Assembly (NCBI RefSeq): GCF_030295935.1
Contig: NZ_AP027362.1
Span: 2,914,001 to 2,978,000 of the forward strand
Direction of reading: 5' to 3'
DNA: 64,000 nucleotides
Source of the DNA: Thalassotalea piscium
GTDB taxonomy: Bacteria > Pseudomonadota > Gammaproteobacteria > Enterobacterales > Alteromonadaceae
This document shows, piece after piece, positions 54,289 to 64,000 of the stretch. The translations under genes were made by a program, and so were the position numbers. Each line of letters begins with the position of its first letter. Position 1 is the stretch's first letter. The notes beneath the pieces were generated by a model, which was not told the DNA's origin, searched no databases, and worked only from the letters and a program-made list of their open reading frames with translations.

Positions 54289-55640
54289 GACGGCCTAAAG
54301 ACCGACCTACATTTCATATGAGTATTATTTTGTAGGTTAGGCTTTGCCGCCATGGATGGCGGTAGTAGGGTAATGCAGGAGCAATTACCGATAAGCCCAT
54401 CAAGCATTATGATAGTTAGTTGTGATTGAAAAGCATAATTTATCTGACGGCATAAATGCCGACCTACATTTCATATGAGTATTATTTTGTAGGTTAGGCT
54501 TTGCCGCCATGGATGGCGGTAGTAGGGTAATGCAGGAGCAATTACCGATAAGCCCATCAAGCGTTACGATTAGTTAGTTGTGATTGAAAAACATAATTTA
54601 TCTGACGGTATAAATGCCGACCTACATTTCATATGAGTATTCTTTTGTAGGTTAGGCTTTGCCGCCATGGATGGCGGTAGTAGGGTAATGCAGGAGCAAT
54701 TACCGATAAGCCCATCAAGCATTATGATTAGTTAGTTGTGATTGAGAAGTATAATTTATCTGACGGCATAAATGACGACCTACATTTCATATGAGTATTA
54801 TTTTGTAGGTTGGGCTTCAGCCCATCAAGCGTTACGATTAGTTAGTTGTGATTGAAAAGCATAATTTATCTGACGGCATAAATGCCGACCTACATTTCAT
54901 ATGAGTATTCTTTTGTAGGTTGGGCTTTGCCGCCATGGATGGCGGTAGTAGGGTAATGCAGGAGCAATTACCGATAAGCCCATCAAGCATTATGATTAGT
55001 TAGTTGTGATTGAAAAGCATAATTTATCTGACGGCATAAATGCCGACCTACATTTCATATGAGTATTATTTTGTAGGTTAGGCTTTGCCGCCATGGATGG
55101 CGGTAGTAGGGTAATGCAGGAGTAATTACCGATAAGCCCATCAAGCATTATGATTAGTTAGTTGTGATTGAGAAGTATAATTTATCTGACGGCATAAATG
55201 ACGACCTACATTTCATATGAGTATTCTTTTGTAGGTTGGGCTTCAGCCCATCAAGCATTACGATTAGTTAGTTGTGATTGAAAAGCATAATTTATCTGAC
55301 GGCATAAATGACGACCTACATTTCATATGAGTATTATTTTGTAGGTTGGGCTTCAGCCCATCAAGCGTTACGATTAGTTAGTTGTGATTGAAAAGCATAA
55401 TTTATCTGACGGCATAAATGCCGACCTACATTTCATATGAGTATTATTTTGTAGGTTGGGCTTCAGCCCATCAAGCGTTACGATTAGTTAGTTGTGATTG
55501 AGAAGTATAATTTATCTGACGGCATAAATGCCGACCTACATTTCATTTTAGTATTCTTTTGCAGGTCGTGCTTTGCCGCTAAAGATGGCGGTGGTAAGCT
55601 AATGTTAGCGCAATTAGCGATAATACCATCATTACATTTA
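54289..55640. repeat. Large array of ten GTAG repeat units of two lengths (158 and 110 bp)
   Basis: GACGGCATAAATGCCGACC-type starts lie at 54289, 54446, 54604, 54762, 54872, 55030, 55188, 55298, 55408 and 55518. Steps are 157/158 bp four times plus once more, and 110 bp four times. Every unit has CCTACATTTCATATGAGTAT between two opposed GTAG hairpins and ends with a common TGATTAGTTAGTTGTGATTG segment. The long units contain an extra 48 bases (GCCGCCATGGATGGCGGT and GGTAATGCAGGAGCAATTAC) inside the second hairpin; the short ones have GGGCTTCAGCCC. No gene is credible inside. Confidence 0.93.
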
Positions 55641-55736
55641 GTAGTCATGTACTGCAAAATTGCCCATCTACTAGAGTTTCTGTAGTAAATATCTTACAGG
55701 CGAAGCTTTTATCAAGAATTTTTTTGCTATAAAAAC

Positions 55737-55763
55737 AAAAAAAGACCTTTAAAGGTCTTTTTC
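55737..55763 (-). terminator. Rho-independent terminator after lpxC
   Basis: AAAGACCT pairs with AGGTCTTT around TTAA, flanked by A and T runs on both sides, so it can work in both directions. On the minus strand seven T residues follow. It ends the ftsW-to-lpxC series. Confidence 0.92.
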
Positions 55764-55780
55764 AACATAACAAACGCTTA

Positions 55781-56698
55781 TTAATATGCGCTTGCACCGA
55801 CTTCTTGAAATTGAATTGGTGCTTTAGCTTCATCTTCATAAGTTACCCATTCCCAAGCATCTGTTTGCTTAAAAACTTCGCGTAATAGTATGTTATTTAA
55901 CGCATGTCCAGATTTATAGGCGTTTAGCTCACCTAAAATACTTGATCCACACATATATAAATCACCAATTGCATCAAGTATCTTATGCTTAACAAACTCA
56001 TCGTCATAACGAAGTTCATCTGGATTAAGCATGCGGTATTCGTCTAAAACAATCGCATTTTCTAAGCTTCCACCTAGCGCTAAATTATGAGATCGGAGTA
56101 ACTCAATATCTTTAACGAATCCAAAAGTTCTGGCACGGCTAATTTCTTTAATAAAAGAACAGCTTGATAAGTCCATACTCATGAATTGGCCAGTTTTGGC
56201 TATAACAGGATGATCAAAGTCTATTGCAAAATTTACTCTAAACCCTTCATAAGGTTTTAGCTCTGCCCACTTATCACCCTCTTCTACTCGAATTGTTTTT
56301 TTAATACGAATAAAGCGTTTAGCAACATTAGAGGTTTCTATGCCAACTGATTGTAATAAATATACAAAAGGTAATGAGCTGCCATCCATAATTGGAATTT
56401 CAGGTGAGTCAACATCAATAATTAAATTATCAATGCCCATCCCTGCTACAGCTGCAAGCAAGTGTTCGACGGTGGAAATCTTCACGCCTTGCCCATTAAC
56501 TAAACACGTACACATGGTTGTTTCGCCCACAGCTTCTGGGGTCGCTTTAATATCGACAACAGGGTCTAAGTCAACACGGCGAAATACAATACCTGTATTA
56601 GGCGCGGCAGGACGGAGAGTCAATTGCACCTTTTCACCTTTGTGTAAACCTACACCGATAGCTGAAACGCTTTCTTTAATTGTACGTTGTTTAATCAT
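55781..56698 (-). CDS. lpxC: UDP-3-O-acyl-N-acetylglucosamine deacetylase LpxC
   Basis: A 305-residue zinc deacetylase, the committed step of lipid A synthesis. It starts [21 protein letters not shown]. Zinc-binding residues lie in [17 protein letters not shown] (His near residue 78) and [12 protein letters not shown] (His and Asp), with the catalytic His in GHALNN. Length is normal. It is last in the dcw cluster, 146 bp after ftsZ, and followed by a strong terminator. Confidence 0.99.
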   Translation of the reverse strand: MIKQRTIKESVSAIGVGLHKGEKVQLTLRPAAPNTGIVFRRVDLDPVVDIKATPEAVGETTMCTCLVNGQGVKISTVEHLLAAVAGMGIDNLIIDVDSPEIPIMDGSSLPFVYLLQSVGIETSNVAKRFIRIKKTIRVEEGDKWAELKPYEGFRVNFAIDFDHPVIAKTGQFMSMDLSSCSFIKEISRARTFGFVKDIELLRSHNLALGGSLENAIVLDEYRMLNPDELRYDDEFVKHKILDAIGDLYMCGSSILGELNAYKSGHALNNILLREVFKQTDAWEWVTYEDEAKAPIQFQEVGASAY

Positions 56699-56844
56699 AA
56701 TTAGCCTTAATAAGCTTTCTAGTCACTATACATCCACCAACTGAATTCAGCGGGCGCATAATATAGCAAAAAAGCACTATAAAATCAAAACCTCTGTTAT
56801 ATTGCATCACGCAACAAATTTATTATAACTACTTAGCTTGATTA

Positions 56845-58008
56845 TTAATCAGCTTGCTTACGTAAAAAAGCAGGAATATCTAAGTAATTATCTAAGTCTG
56901 CCGCTTGTACTTTTTGTACTTGAGCATTTGCTTCTGGCATTGTTGCTGTCATTGTATTTGGCTCCGCTTGTGGAGACGAAATAAACTCTTGACCAACCGC
57001 AATAGGCTCTGAAACTGGTGCTGGATTAACTAAAGTGATATCAGGCTTACGCTCTGCACCAATGCCTGTAGCAACTACTGTTACTCTTAGCTCTTCAGTC
57101 ATTTCTGGATCAATTACTGCACCTACAACTACCGTTGCGTTTTCAGAAGCAAAAGCTTTAACTGCATTACCCACTTTCTCAAATTCGTCGATGCTGATAT
57201 CCATTCCTGCAGTAATATTTACTAAAATACCGCGCGCACCTGCTAAATCTACATCTTCAAGTAACGGGCTTGATATTGCTGCTTCTGCCGCTTCTTCAGC
57301 GCGGTCTTCACCTGTTGCAGTGCCTGAACCCATCATTGCAGTACCCATTTCAGACATTACTGTTTTAACATCCGCAAAGTCGACATTTATGAGTCCTGGA
57401 CGTGTAATAAGTTCCGCAATTCCTTGTACTGCACCTAATAAAACATTGTTTGCTGCTTTAAATGCGTCAAGCAAGCTTGTACCTGGACCTAATACTTTTA
57501 ACAATTTTTCATTAGGAATTGTAATTAATGAGTCTACATTTTTAGATAAAAACTCAATCCCTTGATCCGCATAATTCATGCGTTTTTTACCTTCAAATGG
57601 GAATGGTTTTGTTACCACTGCAACGGTTAAAATACCCATTTCTTTGGCAATTTCTGCAACCACTGGCGCTGCACCTGTACCAGTTCCTCCCCCCATGCCA
57701 GCAGCAATAAAGATCATATCAGCACCTTCTAGCGTTTGCTTTATTGCTTCGCGATCTTCTTCGGCACTTCTACGGCCAATTTCTGGGTTAGCACCAGCAC
57801 CTAAACCTTTAGTAACTTCACTACCTAATTGCAAAGTAACATTAGCTGAAGAGTTACGTAAAGCCTGTGAGTCGGTGTTGGCTGTGATAAACTCAACCCC
57901 CTCAATTGACTGAAGTACCATGTGCTCAACAGCATTACCGCCGCCACCGCCAACACCAATTACTTTTATTACTGCTTCTTCGTTATGATCTTCCATTAAT
58001 TCAAACAT
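56845..58008 (-). CDS. ftsZ: Cell division GTPase FtsZ
   Basis: A 387-residue tubulin homologue that forms the cytokinetic ring. The GTP-binding signature GGGTGTGAAPVVAE, the N-terminal VIGVGGGGGNAVEHM and NTDSQALR, and the T7-loop NVDFADVKTVMSE are intact. A short variable linker leads to the conserved C-terminal peptide LDIPAFLRKQ, which binds FtsA and ZipA. Length is typical. It is 151 bp downstream of ftsA; that gap contains half of a MITE-like element. Confidence 0.99.
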   Translation of the reverse strand: MFELMEDHNEEAVIKVIGVGGGGGNAVEHMVLQSIEGVEFITANTDSQALRNSSANVTLQLGSEVTKGLGAGANPEIGRRSAEEDREAIKQTLEGADMIFIAAGMGGGTGTGAAPVVAEIAKEMGILTVAVVTKPFPFEGKKRMNYADQGIEFLSKNVDSLITIPNEKLLKVLGPGTSLLDAFKAANNVLLGAVQGIAELITRPGLINVDFADVKTVMSEMGTAMMGSGTATGEDRAEEAAEAAISSPLLEDVDLAGARGILVNITAGMDISIDEFEKVGNAVKAFASENATVVVGAVIDPEMTEELRVTVVATGIGAERKPDITLVNPAPVSEPIAVGQEFISSPQAEPNTMTATMPEANAQVQKVQAADLDNYLDIPAFLRKQAD

Positions 58009-58081
58009 TTTTTACTCTCCGATTATTATGTTTTGTTCCACCAAAACTACTCTATACCTATCCCAATAACTTTATGCTTAT

Positions 58082-58127
58082 TTCTACTGGTTAAAAACAA
58101 GTCACCTAATTAATGAAATTGGTACTA
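58082..58127 (-). mobile_element. Half MITE-like sequence between ftsA and ftsZ
   Basis: Read on the minus strand, 58127 to 58082 begins TACCAATTTCATTAATTA, then GTGA and a TTTTTA stretch, matching the left end of the element at 15559-15584 and some of its interior (ACCAGTA in place of ACGCAGTA). No partner inverted end is seen nearby, so it is a relic or a solo end. Confidence 0.45.
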
Positions 58128-58159
58128 CACTTAAATAAATTTTGCCTAAGCAAAATAAA

Positions 58160-59395
58160 TTAAAACTCACCTTTAAACCAAGCCAAAATGCGTGTACCAA
58201 TACTTACAACACCATCTGTAGCTTTACTTTCTTTTACCTGTGACTCTGACGCTTGCATACCGTAATGTAATAAGCCAACAACGGTGGCGTATGCTGGGTC
58301 ATTTACATATTCTTTAAGCCCACAAATATCTTTTGGTTGTGCAACTCTAACTGGCATTTGGAAAACTTCTTCAGCAAATTCAACTACGCCTTCCATTTTT
58401 GCTGTTCCACCAGTTAGCACATACCCAGCAGCTATTTGGTCTTCGAGTCCGCATTCACGTATTTCTTCTTGTATTAATTCAAATAACTCTTGATACCTTG
58501 GTTCAACTACTTCAGCCAATGTATGACGTGACATTGATCTTGCTGGTCGTCCACCTACGCTTGGTACTTCGATATTTTCTTCCATACTAACCATCTGACG
58601 TAATGCGCAGGCATACTTAACTTTTATATCTTCGGCATGACTTAATGGCGTTCTAAATATTTTTGCAATATCACTGGTTACTTGGTTCCCTGCAACAGGA
58701 ATAACCGCGGTATGTCTGAGTGCTCCACCAGTAAATACTGAAATATCCATCGTGCCTGCGCCAATATCAATAACACAAATACCTAGCTCTTTTTCATCAT
58801 CAGTTAATACCGCATAGCTTGATGCTAATGAAGAAAAAATGAGTTGGTCTGCTTTTAAGTCACAGCGCTCTACACATTTAACAATGTTTTTCGCCATATC
58901 ATTTGCACAAGTTATAATATGAACTTTCGCTTCCATTCTTACGCCTGACATACCAATAGGGCTTTTTATCCCATCTTGGCAATCAATACTAAATTCTTGC
59001 GGTAATACATGTAACATTCTGCGCTCTGCAGAAATTGGCACTGATCGTGCTGTATGAATCACATTATCAACGTCTTCTTGTACTACTTCTTTATCGTTAA
59101 TTGGCACCATGCCATTTTCGTTCTGACAGCTAATGTGCTTGCCTGAAATACCTAAATAAACAGAGGTTATATGACAATCAGCCATCAATTCAGCTTCATT
59201 AATTGCGCGCTGAATTGATTGAATAACTAAATTCAAATCATTTACACCACCTTTATCCATACCTCTAGATGGTTGATTACCTACCCCAACAATGCTCAAT
59301 TTGTTATCCGCAGTTATTTCACCCACTGCAACTGAGATCTTTGATGTGCCGATATCTAAACCTACAATGAGGTTTCTTTCATTAGCTTTTGCCAT
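58160..59395 (-). CDS. ftsA: Cell division protein FtsA
   Basis: A 411-residue actin-like protein that ties FtsZ to the membrane. The start at 59395 (MAKANERNLIVGLDIGTSK) is chosen over 59446, as it leaves a 5 bp gap after ftsQ and gives the family length. Visible parts are the phosphate-1 loop GLDIGTSK, phosphate-2 VIDIGAGTMDISVF, YVLTGGTAKMEG and a C-terminal amphipathic helix (ILAWFKGEF) for membrane binding. It follows ftsQ directly. Confidence 0.98.
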   Translation of the reverse strand: MAKANERNLIVGLDIGTSKISVAVGEITADNKLSIVGVGNQPSRGMDKGGVNDLNLVIQSIQRAINEAELMADCHITSVYLGISGKHISCQNENGMVPINDKEVVQEDVDNVIHTARSVPISAERRMLHVLPQEFSIDCQDGIKSPIGMSGVRMEAKVHIITCANDMAKNIVKCVERCDLKADQLIFSSLASSYAVLTDDEKELGICVIDIGAGTMDISVFTGGALRHTAVIPVAGNQVTSDIAKIFRTPLSHAEDIKVKYACALRQMVSMEENIEVPSVGGRPARSMSRHTLAEVVEPRYQELFELIQEEIRECGLEDQIAAGYVLTGGTAKMEGVVEFAEEVFQMPVRVAQPKDICGLKEYVNDPAYATVVGLLHYGMQASESQVKESKATDGVVSIGTRILAWFKGEF

Positions 59396-59400
59396 TAATG

Positions 59401-60189
59401 TTAAGCTCTTTTTTCTTCTATTGTATTTGCTAAAAAAGGTTTCCAACCAACTGCTAAACCTGTGTCATAACGTAAGTCAACATAATCAACTTGCTTATTT
59501 TCTTCGCTTTGTGCCTTTATTTGCGGATACACATCAATAAATCGCTGTATCCGCTCATTACGCTTTTCTCGTCCTAAATTTAAAACAACGCCGTCATTTA
59601 GGGTTAATAACCATGAAAAACGTTCTGACAAAACTAATTCGTCAATACTTAGTTCGCTAAAATCGAGTAGCTTATTTAACTTTTGAAAATTGTCTAGTGC
59701 AATTAACTCACTACCTTCTGGTCCAAAAAATGCCGGTAACTTATGTTTAACGCGACTTATATCAGCTTGAAACGCTTTACCGTAATGATTTATTAAAAAA
59801 TCACCATTCCAAAAGGCAATGGGCGTTTGATCAACTACATAGATTTTTAATTCGTTCGGCCATTTTTTTCTTACTGATACTGAATACACCCATGGTAATT
59901 CGGTAACTTGTTGCTGCACTCTATTTACATCTACTTTAAAAAAATTACCTAAGTTTATATTTTCAATTGCCTTTTCTATATCTTTCGGCACCGTATATGA
60001 CATTTCTCCGCTAATACTTACCGAGGTAACTGGAGCTGATTCGTCCGCTGAAAGGCGCTCTGTAACTAACCAAGAAAACGACAGTAACGAGACAATCACA
60101 ACGACAAAGAAACCAACACCTAGCCAAAATGACCAGTGCAGTTGTGTACTTTGTACTTCATTAACTGAAGTGTGCGATTGCTTAGCCAT
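59401..60189 (-). CDS. ftsQ: Cell division protein FtsQ
   Basis: A 262-residue bitopic protein with a cytosolic N-terminus, one membrane helix (about 25-43, GVGFFVVVIVSLLSFSWLV), a POTRA domain (about 55-125, SVSISGEMSYTVPKDIEKAI) and a beta domain with WPNELKIYVVDQTPIAFWNG, the conserved family block. It links early divisome proteins with FtsB/FtsL. It lies 2 bp after ddl and 5 bp before ftsA. Confidence 0.97.
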   Translation of the reverse strand: MAKQSHTSVNEVQSTQLHWSFWLGVGFFVVVIVSLLSFSWLVTERLSADESAPVTSVSISGEMSYTVPKDIEKAIENINLGNFFKVDVNRVQQQVTELPWVYSVSVRKKWPNELKIYVVDQTPIAFWNGDFLINHYGKAFQADISRVKHKLPAFFGPEGSELIALDNFQKLNKLLDFSELSIDELVLSERFSWLLTLNDGVVLNLGREKRNERIQRFIDVYPQIKAQSEENKQVDYVDLRYDTGLAVGWKPFLANTIEEKRA

Positions 60190-60191
60190 AA

Positions 60192-61127
60192 CTACTGTGA
60201 TTCCTGTTTACTTAATTCAACAATACGTGTTACTAATTCGACAAAATTTAACCCAAACACCTTAGCTGCTTTAGGTACTAATGACGTTTCTGTCATACCT
60301 GGCACGGTATTTACTTCGAGTAATTGCCACTGTCCTTGTAAGTTGCGCATCACATCAACACGCCCCCAACCACTTGCACCAGTAGCTTTAAATGCAGCTA
60401 ATGCCAAGGTTTGTAATTCACTTTCATCTTGCTCTGACAAACCACTTGGGCAATGATACTGAGTTGTTGTCGACTGATATTTCGCCTGATAATCATAAAA
60501 CTCATTAGGTGTTTCCATACGAATAGCGGGTAGTGCTTGCTCACCTAAAATACTTACTGTGAATTCTGGGCCTTCAATCCAAGACTCCACTAATATTTCA
60601 TTGTCAAACTCAAAGGCAGCAGTTAATGCGTTATTGAGTTGTTCATTATTACTCGCCTTTGCCATTCCAATGCTTGAACCTTCATTAGCGGGCTTAACCA
60701 TTACTACACCGCCCAAACGATTTAGTACTTCATGTGCTTGCTTCGCTTGGTATTCATTTTTTTTAACAATAGCAAAACTTGCGGTCGGTAAACTTACCGC
60801 TTGCCATATTTGCTTAGAGCGAATTTTATCCATTGACAGTGCTGAGCCCAGCACGGCAGAGCCAGTATATGGAATATTCATATATTCAAGTGCGCCTTGA
60901 ACACACCCGTCTTCACCGCCACGCCCGTGTAATGCAATAAAGACCCTATCAATATTCTTTTGTGACAAGTCACTCAAGCAATAATCTTTGGTGTCAATTA
61001 ATTCAACAACAAACCCTGCTTGTGTTAATGCTTTTGCTACCGCAGCGCCAGAGCGCAAAGACACGTCGCGCTCAGCTGAATTACCACCATAAAGTACAGC
61101 AATTTTTTCAGATAAGTGGTTATTCAT
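60192..61127 (-). CDS. ddl: D-alanine-D-alanine ligase
   Basis: A 311-residue ATP-grasp ligase making the D-Ala-D-Ala dipeptide of peptidoglycan. Typical segments are [69 protein letters not shown] and [19 protein letters not shown]. Length is normal for the DdlB type. It overlaps the murC end by 8 bp and is followed at once by ftsQ. Confidence 0.98.
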   Translation of the reverse strand: MNNHLSEKIAVLYGGNSAERDVSLRSGAAVAKALTQAGFVVELIDTKDYCLSDLSQKNIDRVFIALHGRGGEDGCVQGALEYMNIPYTGSAVLGSALSMDKIRSKQIWQAVSLPTASFAIVKKNEYQAKQAHEVLNRLGGVVMVKPANEGSSIGMAKASNNEQLNNALTAAFEFDNEILVESWIEGPEFTVSILGEQALPAIRMETPNEFYDYQAKYQSTTTQYHCPSGLSEQDESELQTLALAAFKATGASGWGRVDVMRNLQGQWQLLEVNTVPGMTETSLVPKAAKVFGLNFVELVTRIVELSKQESQ

Positions 61128-62589
61128 GCTGGCCTCCCGCTTTAAAATCAGGTGTGCCTTTTAACAATGGATGGTCTATTAACTTACGAGCAATAACGCC
61201 AATATTGCCAGCACCTTGTGTTATCAGCATATCGCCATCTTGCAATTGTGCATGAATCAGACCAGCTAGTTGTTCCGGATCGCTGACATAAATCGGTTCA
61301 ATTTGACCACGCTGTCTAATACTGCGAGCTAAACTTTTGCTGTCAGCCCCTGGAATTACAGATTCACCTGCAGAATAAACATCAAGCAGAAACAGACAGT
61401 CAACCTCAGATAACACCTCAACGAAATCTTCATATAAATCGCGGGTTCTAGAATAACGGTGTGGTTGAAATACCATAACTAGACGTTTTTCAGGCCAACC
61501 ACTGCGCATGGCTTTAATCGTTGCCTGTACTTCTCTTGGATGATGACCATAATCATCAACCAACACCATCTCGCCTTTCTCTGTAGATAAGTTAGCAAGT
61601 TGTTCGAATCGTCGACCTATGCCAGCAAATTTTGACAATGATTTAACAATAGTTTCATCACTAATGTTTTCATCGGTTGCTACCGCGATACTTGCTAAAG
61701 CATTTAAGACATTATGTTGGCCTGGTAAGTTAACACTTAACTCCAGTGTTGAATGTCCTTCGCGACTAACAGTAAAATAACTCATTCCTGCGTCTTGATA
61801 ATAATGTGTTGCTTTAACATCAGCATCTTCAGAAAAGCCATAAGTGATGACTTGACGCGAAATACGAGGTAAAAGTTCACGCACAATCGGGCTATCTATA
61901 CAGACAACTGCTAAGCCATAAAATGGTAGGTTGTGTATAAACTCAATATAGGTGTCTTTCAACTTCTCAATGTCACCCTGATACGTCTCCATATGGTCTT
62001 CATCAATATTGGTAACCACAGCCACCATCGGATACAAATGCAGAAATGACGCATCGCTTTCATCAGCTTCTGCGATCAAATATTTGCTTGATCCTAAACG
62101 CGCATTGGTACCTGCGCTATTGAGTAAACCACCTATCACAAAAGTAGGGTCTAATTGTCCTTGTGCAAACACACTGGCAATTAAGCTAGTTGTTGTTGTT
62201 TTTCCGTGAGTACCTGCGATAGCAATACCGTATCTAAAACGCATTAATTCAGCTAGCATTTCAGCACGTCGAACAACAGGAATACGTAGTTTGGCGGCTT
62301 CAGCTATTTCAGGATTGTTTTTATCAATTGCCGTAGATACAACAATAACGCTCGCGCCTTTAATATTATTTTGATGATGACCGATTGTTACCTCAGCACC
62401 TAAAGTTCGTAACCGCTTAACAACCGCGTTTTCACCAATATCAGAGCCCGTTATTGTATAGCCTTCGTTTAGGAGTACCTCAGCAATACCACCCATTCCT
62501 GCACCACCAATACCAACAAAATGTATCGTCGAAACACGACGCATTTCAGGTATTTTAATCGGTTGCATATTACGGTTTATATTACTCAT
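61120..62589 (-). CDS. murC: UDP-N-acetylmuramate-L-alanine ligase
   Basis: A 489-residue Mur ligase that adds L-Ala to UDP-MurNAc. The start at 62587-62589 ([19 protein letters not shown]) overlaps the murG stop (TAATG) and is preferred over a start 11 codons upstream. [16 protein letters not shown] is the nucleotide-sugar motif, [14 protein letters not shown] the ATP loop, and [10 protein letters not shown] the third domain signature. Normal length. Part of the continuous ftsW-murG-murC-ddl-ftsQ-ftsA series. Confidence 0.98.
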   Translation of the reverse strand: MSNINRNMQPIKIPEMRRVSTIHFVGIGGAGMGGIAEVLLNEGYTITGSDIGENAVVKRLRTLGAEVTIGHHQNNIKGASVIVVSTAIDKNNPEIAEAAKLRIPVVRRAEMLAELMRFRYGIAIAGTHGKTTTTSLIASVFAQGQLDPTFVIGGLLNSAGTNARLGSSKYLIAEADESDASFLHLYPMVAVVTNIDEDHMETYQGDIEKLKDTYIEFIHNLPFYGLAVVCIDSPIVRELLPRISRQVITYGFSEDADVKATHYYQDAGMSYFTVSREGHSTLELSVNLPGQHNVLNALASIAVATDENISDETIVKSLSKFAGIGRRFEQLANLSTEKGEMVLVDDYGHHPREVQATIKAMRSGWPEKRLVMVFQPHRYSRTRDLYEDFVEVLSEVDCLFLLDVYSAGESVIPGADSKSLARSIRQRGQIEPIYVSDPEQLAGLIHAQLQDGDMLITQGAGNIGVIARKLIDHPLLKGTPDFKAGGQHE

Positions 62590-63689
62590 TAACTTACTCT
62601 TCTTTGAACTAGTTGTGCACAAGCTTGAGCTACTTTTATCGTTGCATCAGCATGAGCAGCGTTATGTGCGGCCTTTGACATTGATTGCAACACTTTGTCG
62701 GAAATAAACAGACTATTAAGCATTTGAGCTAAACTTGTGCCATTAAAATCTCTTTGAGGAATAAGTTTGGCTGCACCAACCCCAACTAAATATGCTGCAT
62801 TTTGGGTTTGATGATCGTCAACTGCATGGGGTAAAGGCACAAAAATAGCCGGTTTTGCCGCCATCGCTAATTCTGATACCGTAAGTGCGCCTGAACGGCA
62901 AACAACTACATCAGCCCAACGATAAGCTTCTGCCATATTCTCAATAAATTCTGTCACTTTAATTTGTTCTTCACTTAATCCATATTGTTGGTAACTTTCT
63001 AAAACGCTTTCTTGGTTACCCTTGCCTGTTTGATGCCATACATTTAAGTGTTGTATTTTTATTTGGTTTACAGTTTGTGGCACAACAGTATTTAAAATTT
63101 GCGCCCCTAAACTCCCGCCTACCACTAAGACTTTTTTAGTGGTGCTTGGCTCAACTGGAACAACATTTTCAATGGCAATAATGTCGCTACGCAATGGGTT
63201 ACCGACCACTTCAAATTTATCGCCCTCTTTGAACGCCCCCGGAAAAGCACTTAATACCCTATTTGCAAAAAACGATAAAAAACGATTACTTAAACCCGCT
63301 ACTGCGTTTTGCTCATGTAATACTAAGGGTTTACCTAATAACCATGCAGCAAATCCGCCAGGTGCACTTGCATACCCGCCCATTCCAAGCACTACGTCAG
63401 GTTGAACTTCTCGAATAACACGCATTGACTGAATAACTGACTGCATTAGCTTAAACGGAGTTTTTAACCATTCCTTCCAATTTTTATTGCGTAGGCCCGC
63501 GATATTAATAAACGAGATTTTAAAGCCGTGTTCTGGCACTAATGTCGCTTCCATTCGTTTTGCTGTTCCTAACCAGTGAATATTCCAGCCCTGTTGCTGT
63601 AAGTGTTGTGCAACAGCAATACCTGGAAAAATGTGACCACCGGTGCCACCAGCCATAATTAATAATGTCGGTGCTTTTACTTCACTCAT
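62589..63689 (-). CDS. murG: UDP-N-acetylglucosamine transferase MurG (lipid II synthesis)
   Basis: A 366-residue peripheral membrane glycosyltransferase that adds GlcNAc to lipid I. Motifs: [56 protein letters not shown] and the donor-site [24 protein letters not shown] (signature spans about residues 272-295, including DDHQTQNA). Length is normal. It overlaps ftsW by 4 bp and murC by one base. Confidence 0.98.
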   Translation of the reverse strand: MSEVKAPTLLIMAGGTGGHIFPGIAVAQHLQQQGWNIHWLGTAKRMEATLVPEHGFKISFINIAGLRNKNWKEWLKTPFKLMQSVIQSMRVIREVQPDVVLGMGGYASAPGGFAAWLLGKPLVLHEQNAVAGLSNRFLSFFANRVLSAFPGAFKEGDKFEVVGNPLRSDIIAIENVVPVEPSTTKKVLVVGGSLGAQILNTVVPQTVNQIKIQHLNVWHQTGKGNQESVLESYQQYGLSEEQIKVTEFIENMAEAYRWADVVVCRSGALTVSELAMAAKPAIFVPLPHAVDDHQTQNAAYLVGVGAAKLIPQRDFNGTSLAQMLNSLFISDKVLQSMSKAAHNAAHADATIKVAQACAQLVQRRVS

Positions 63690-64000
63690 TTTTCCGCACC
63701 TTTTTTACTTCTGTTTTTTCCATGACTAGATGTTGCCTGAATGCTTTGTAAACGTATTTCATGATCAATACGAATTAGCACGACAACAGCTAGTGTCATA
63801 ATAATCATTGAACTGCCACCGTAGCTTATTAGCGGCATAGTTAACCCTTTTGTAGGCACTATTCCTGAACTAGCACCAACATTAACTGCGGCTTGGAAGC
63901 TGATCCAAATAGCTATGGAGTAAGCAAAAAAACCTTCAAAATATTTTTCTTTATTAATGGCCGTACGCCCGAGTAAAAGTGCTTTAATCACTAATGCCAT
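63686..64000 (-). CDS. ftsW: Lipid II polymerase FtsW (partial, C-terminal part)
   Basis: The last 104 residues of the SEDS-family division glycosyltransferase; the gene continues past the right edge, so the first visible Met is internal. Two membrane helices and the highly conserved GASSGIVPTKGLTMPLISYGG motif with SSMIIM are seen, plus a basic cytosolic tail ([11 protein letters not shown]). It overlaps murG by 4 bp (ATGA), the standard dcw arrangement. Confidence 0.96.
   Translation of the reverse strand: MALVIKALLLGRTAINKEKYFEGFFAYSIAIWISFQAAVNVGASSGIVPTKGLTMPLISYGGSSMIIMTLAVVVLIRIDHEIRLQSIQATSSHGKNRSKKGAEK

Noticed and set aside
54289-55640. Regular repeats at first sight CRISPR-like
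   Set aside because: The so-called spacers are also repeated, the units are 83-158 bp with internal palindromes, and no cas gene is near. They are REP/BIME-type arrays.
55494-55685. 63-codon plus-strand open frame within the repeat array
   Set aside because: It is translated repeat unit plus flank, has no ribosome-binding site and no protein-like composition.
57035-57565. 176-codon plus-strand frame inside ftsZ
   Set aside because: Antisense to a highly conserved coding region; Ser/Ala/Thr-rich shadow translation.

Overview
The window is a contiguous piece of a low-GC gammaproteobacterial chromosome. Protein sequences and gene order point to the Alteromonadales, most likely Colwelliaceae (Colwellia, Thalassotalea or a relative). 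The grounds are a sodium-type PomA/PomB flagellar stator, the ampD-ampE next to pdhR-aceE-aceF-lpd block, the nadC/pilABCD/coaE/zapD/yacG block leading into mutT-secA and the dcw cluster, and intergenic DNA full of GTAG-headed palindromic repeats. This assignment is inference from gene content; no search was run. I saw no rRNA, tRNA, CRISPR, prophage or intact transposase gene.

Layout. 1-5.3 kb: yajQ (cut by the left edge), a VanZ-like gene overlapping panE, thiI, and the stator genes pomB/pomA, with a 34-codon candidate gene between pomB and thiI. 5.6-8.6 kb: xseB-ispA-dxs isoprenoid operon ending in a terminator. 8.7-12.4 kb: a secreted protein of unknown function and two diguanylate cyclases (periplasmic NMT1-like sensor; REC receiver). 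12.5-18 kb, minus strand: glyA, nrdR, a small membrane protein, then ribD-ribE-ribBA; a MITE-like element sits in front of ribD. 18.3-22.9 kb, minus strand: one tight operon of a secreted alpha/beta hydrolase, a NatA/NatB-type ABC transporter, an ECF sigma factor and a four-helix membrane protein. 23.1 kb: a 72-residue EF-hand protein. 23.4-27.8 kb, minus strand: three genes joined by stop/start overlaps, namely a glutamine-synthetase-fold-like protein, ovoA and a PLP enzyme (ovoB-like), a candidate ovothiol operon. 27.9-30.1 kb: TPR-GGDEF cyclase and a mini-glutaredoxin. 30.2-37.1 kb: pyruvate dehydrogenase genes under PdhR, with a perfect PdhR operator upstream of pdhR. 37.3-38.0 kb: a 5 x 145 bp repeat array. 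38-39.6 kb: ampE and ampD. 39.8-49.1 kb, plus strand: retropepsin-like protease, nadC, type IV pilus pilA-pilB-pilC-pilD, coaE, zapD, yacG, interrupted by repeat clusters. 49.6-64 kb, minus strand except for a DciA-like gene: the division and cell-wall cluster ftsW-murG-murC-ddl-ftsQ-ftsA-ftsZ-lpxC, then an M23 endopeptidase, secA and mutT.

The genes are mostly core housekeeping, in envelope growth and division, secretion, central carbon entry, and isoprenoid and riboflavin synthesis, with accessory signalling and surface functions. The most unusual material is: (i) the GS-like gene coupled to ovoA; (ii) the sigma/ABC/peptidase operon; (iii) six clusters of palindromic GTAG repeats with locus-specific unit lengths (145, 94, 83, 158 and 110 bp), in which the 158 and 110 bp units differ by a 48 bp module able to form a three-way junction; (iv) a strongly folded unexplained element between coaE and zapD; and (v) the small gene downstream of pomB.
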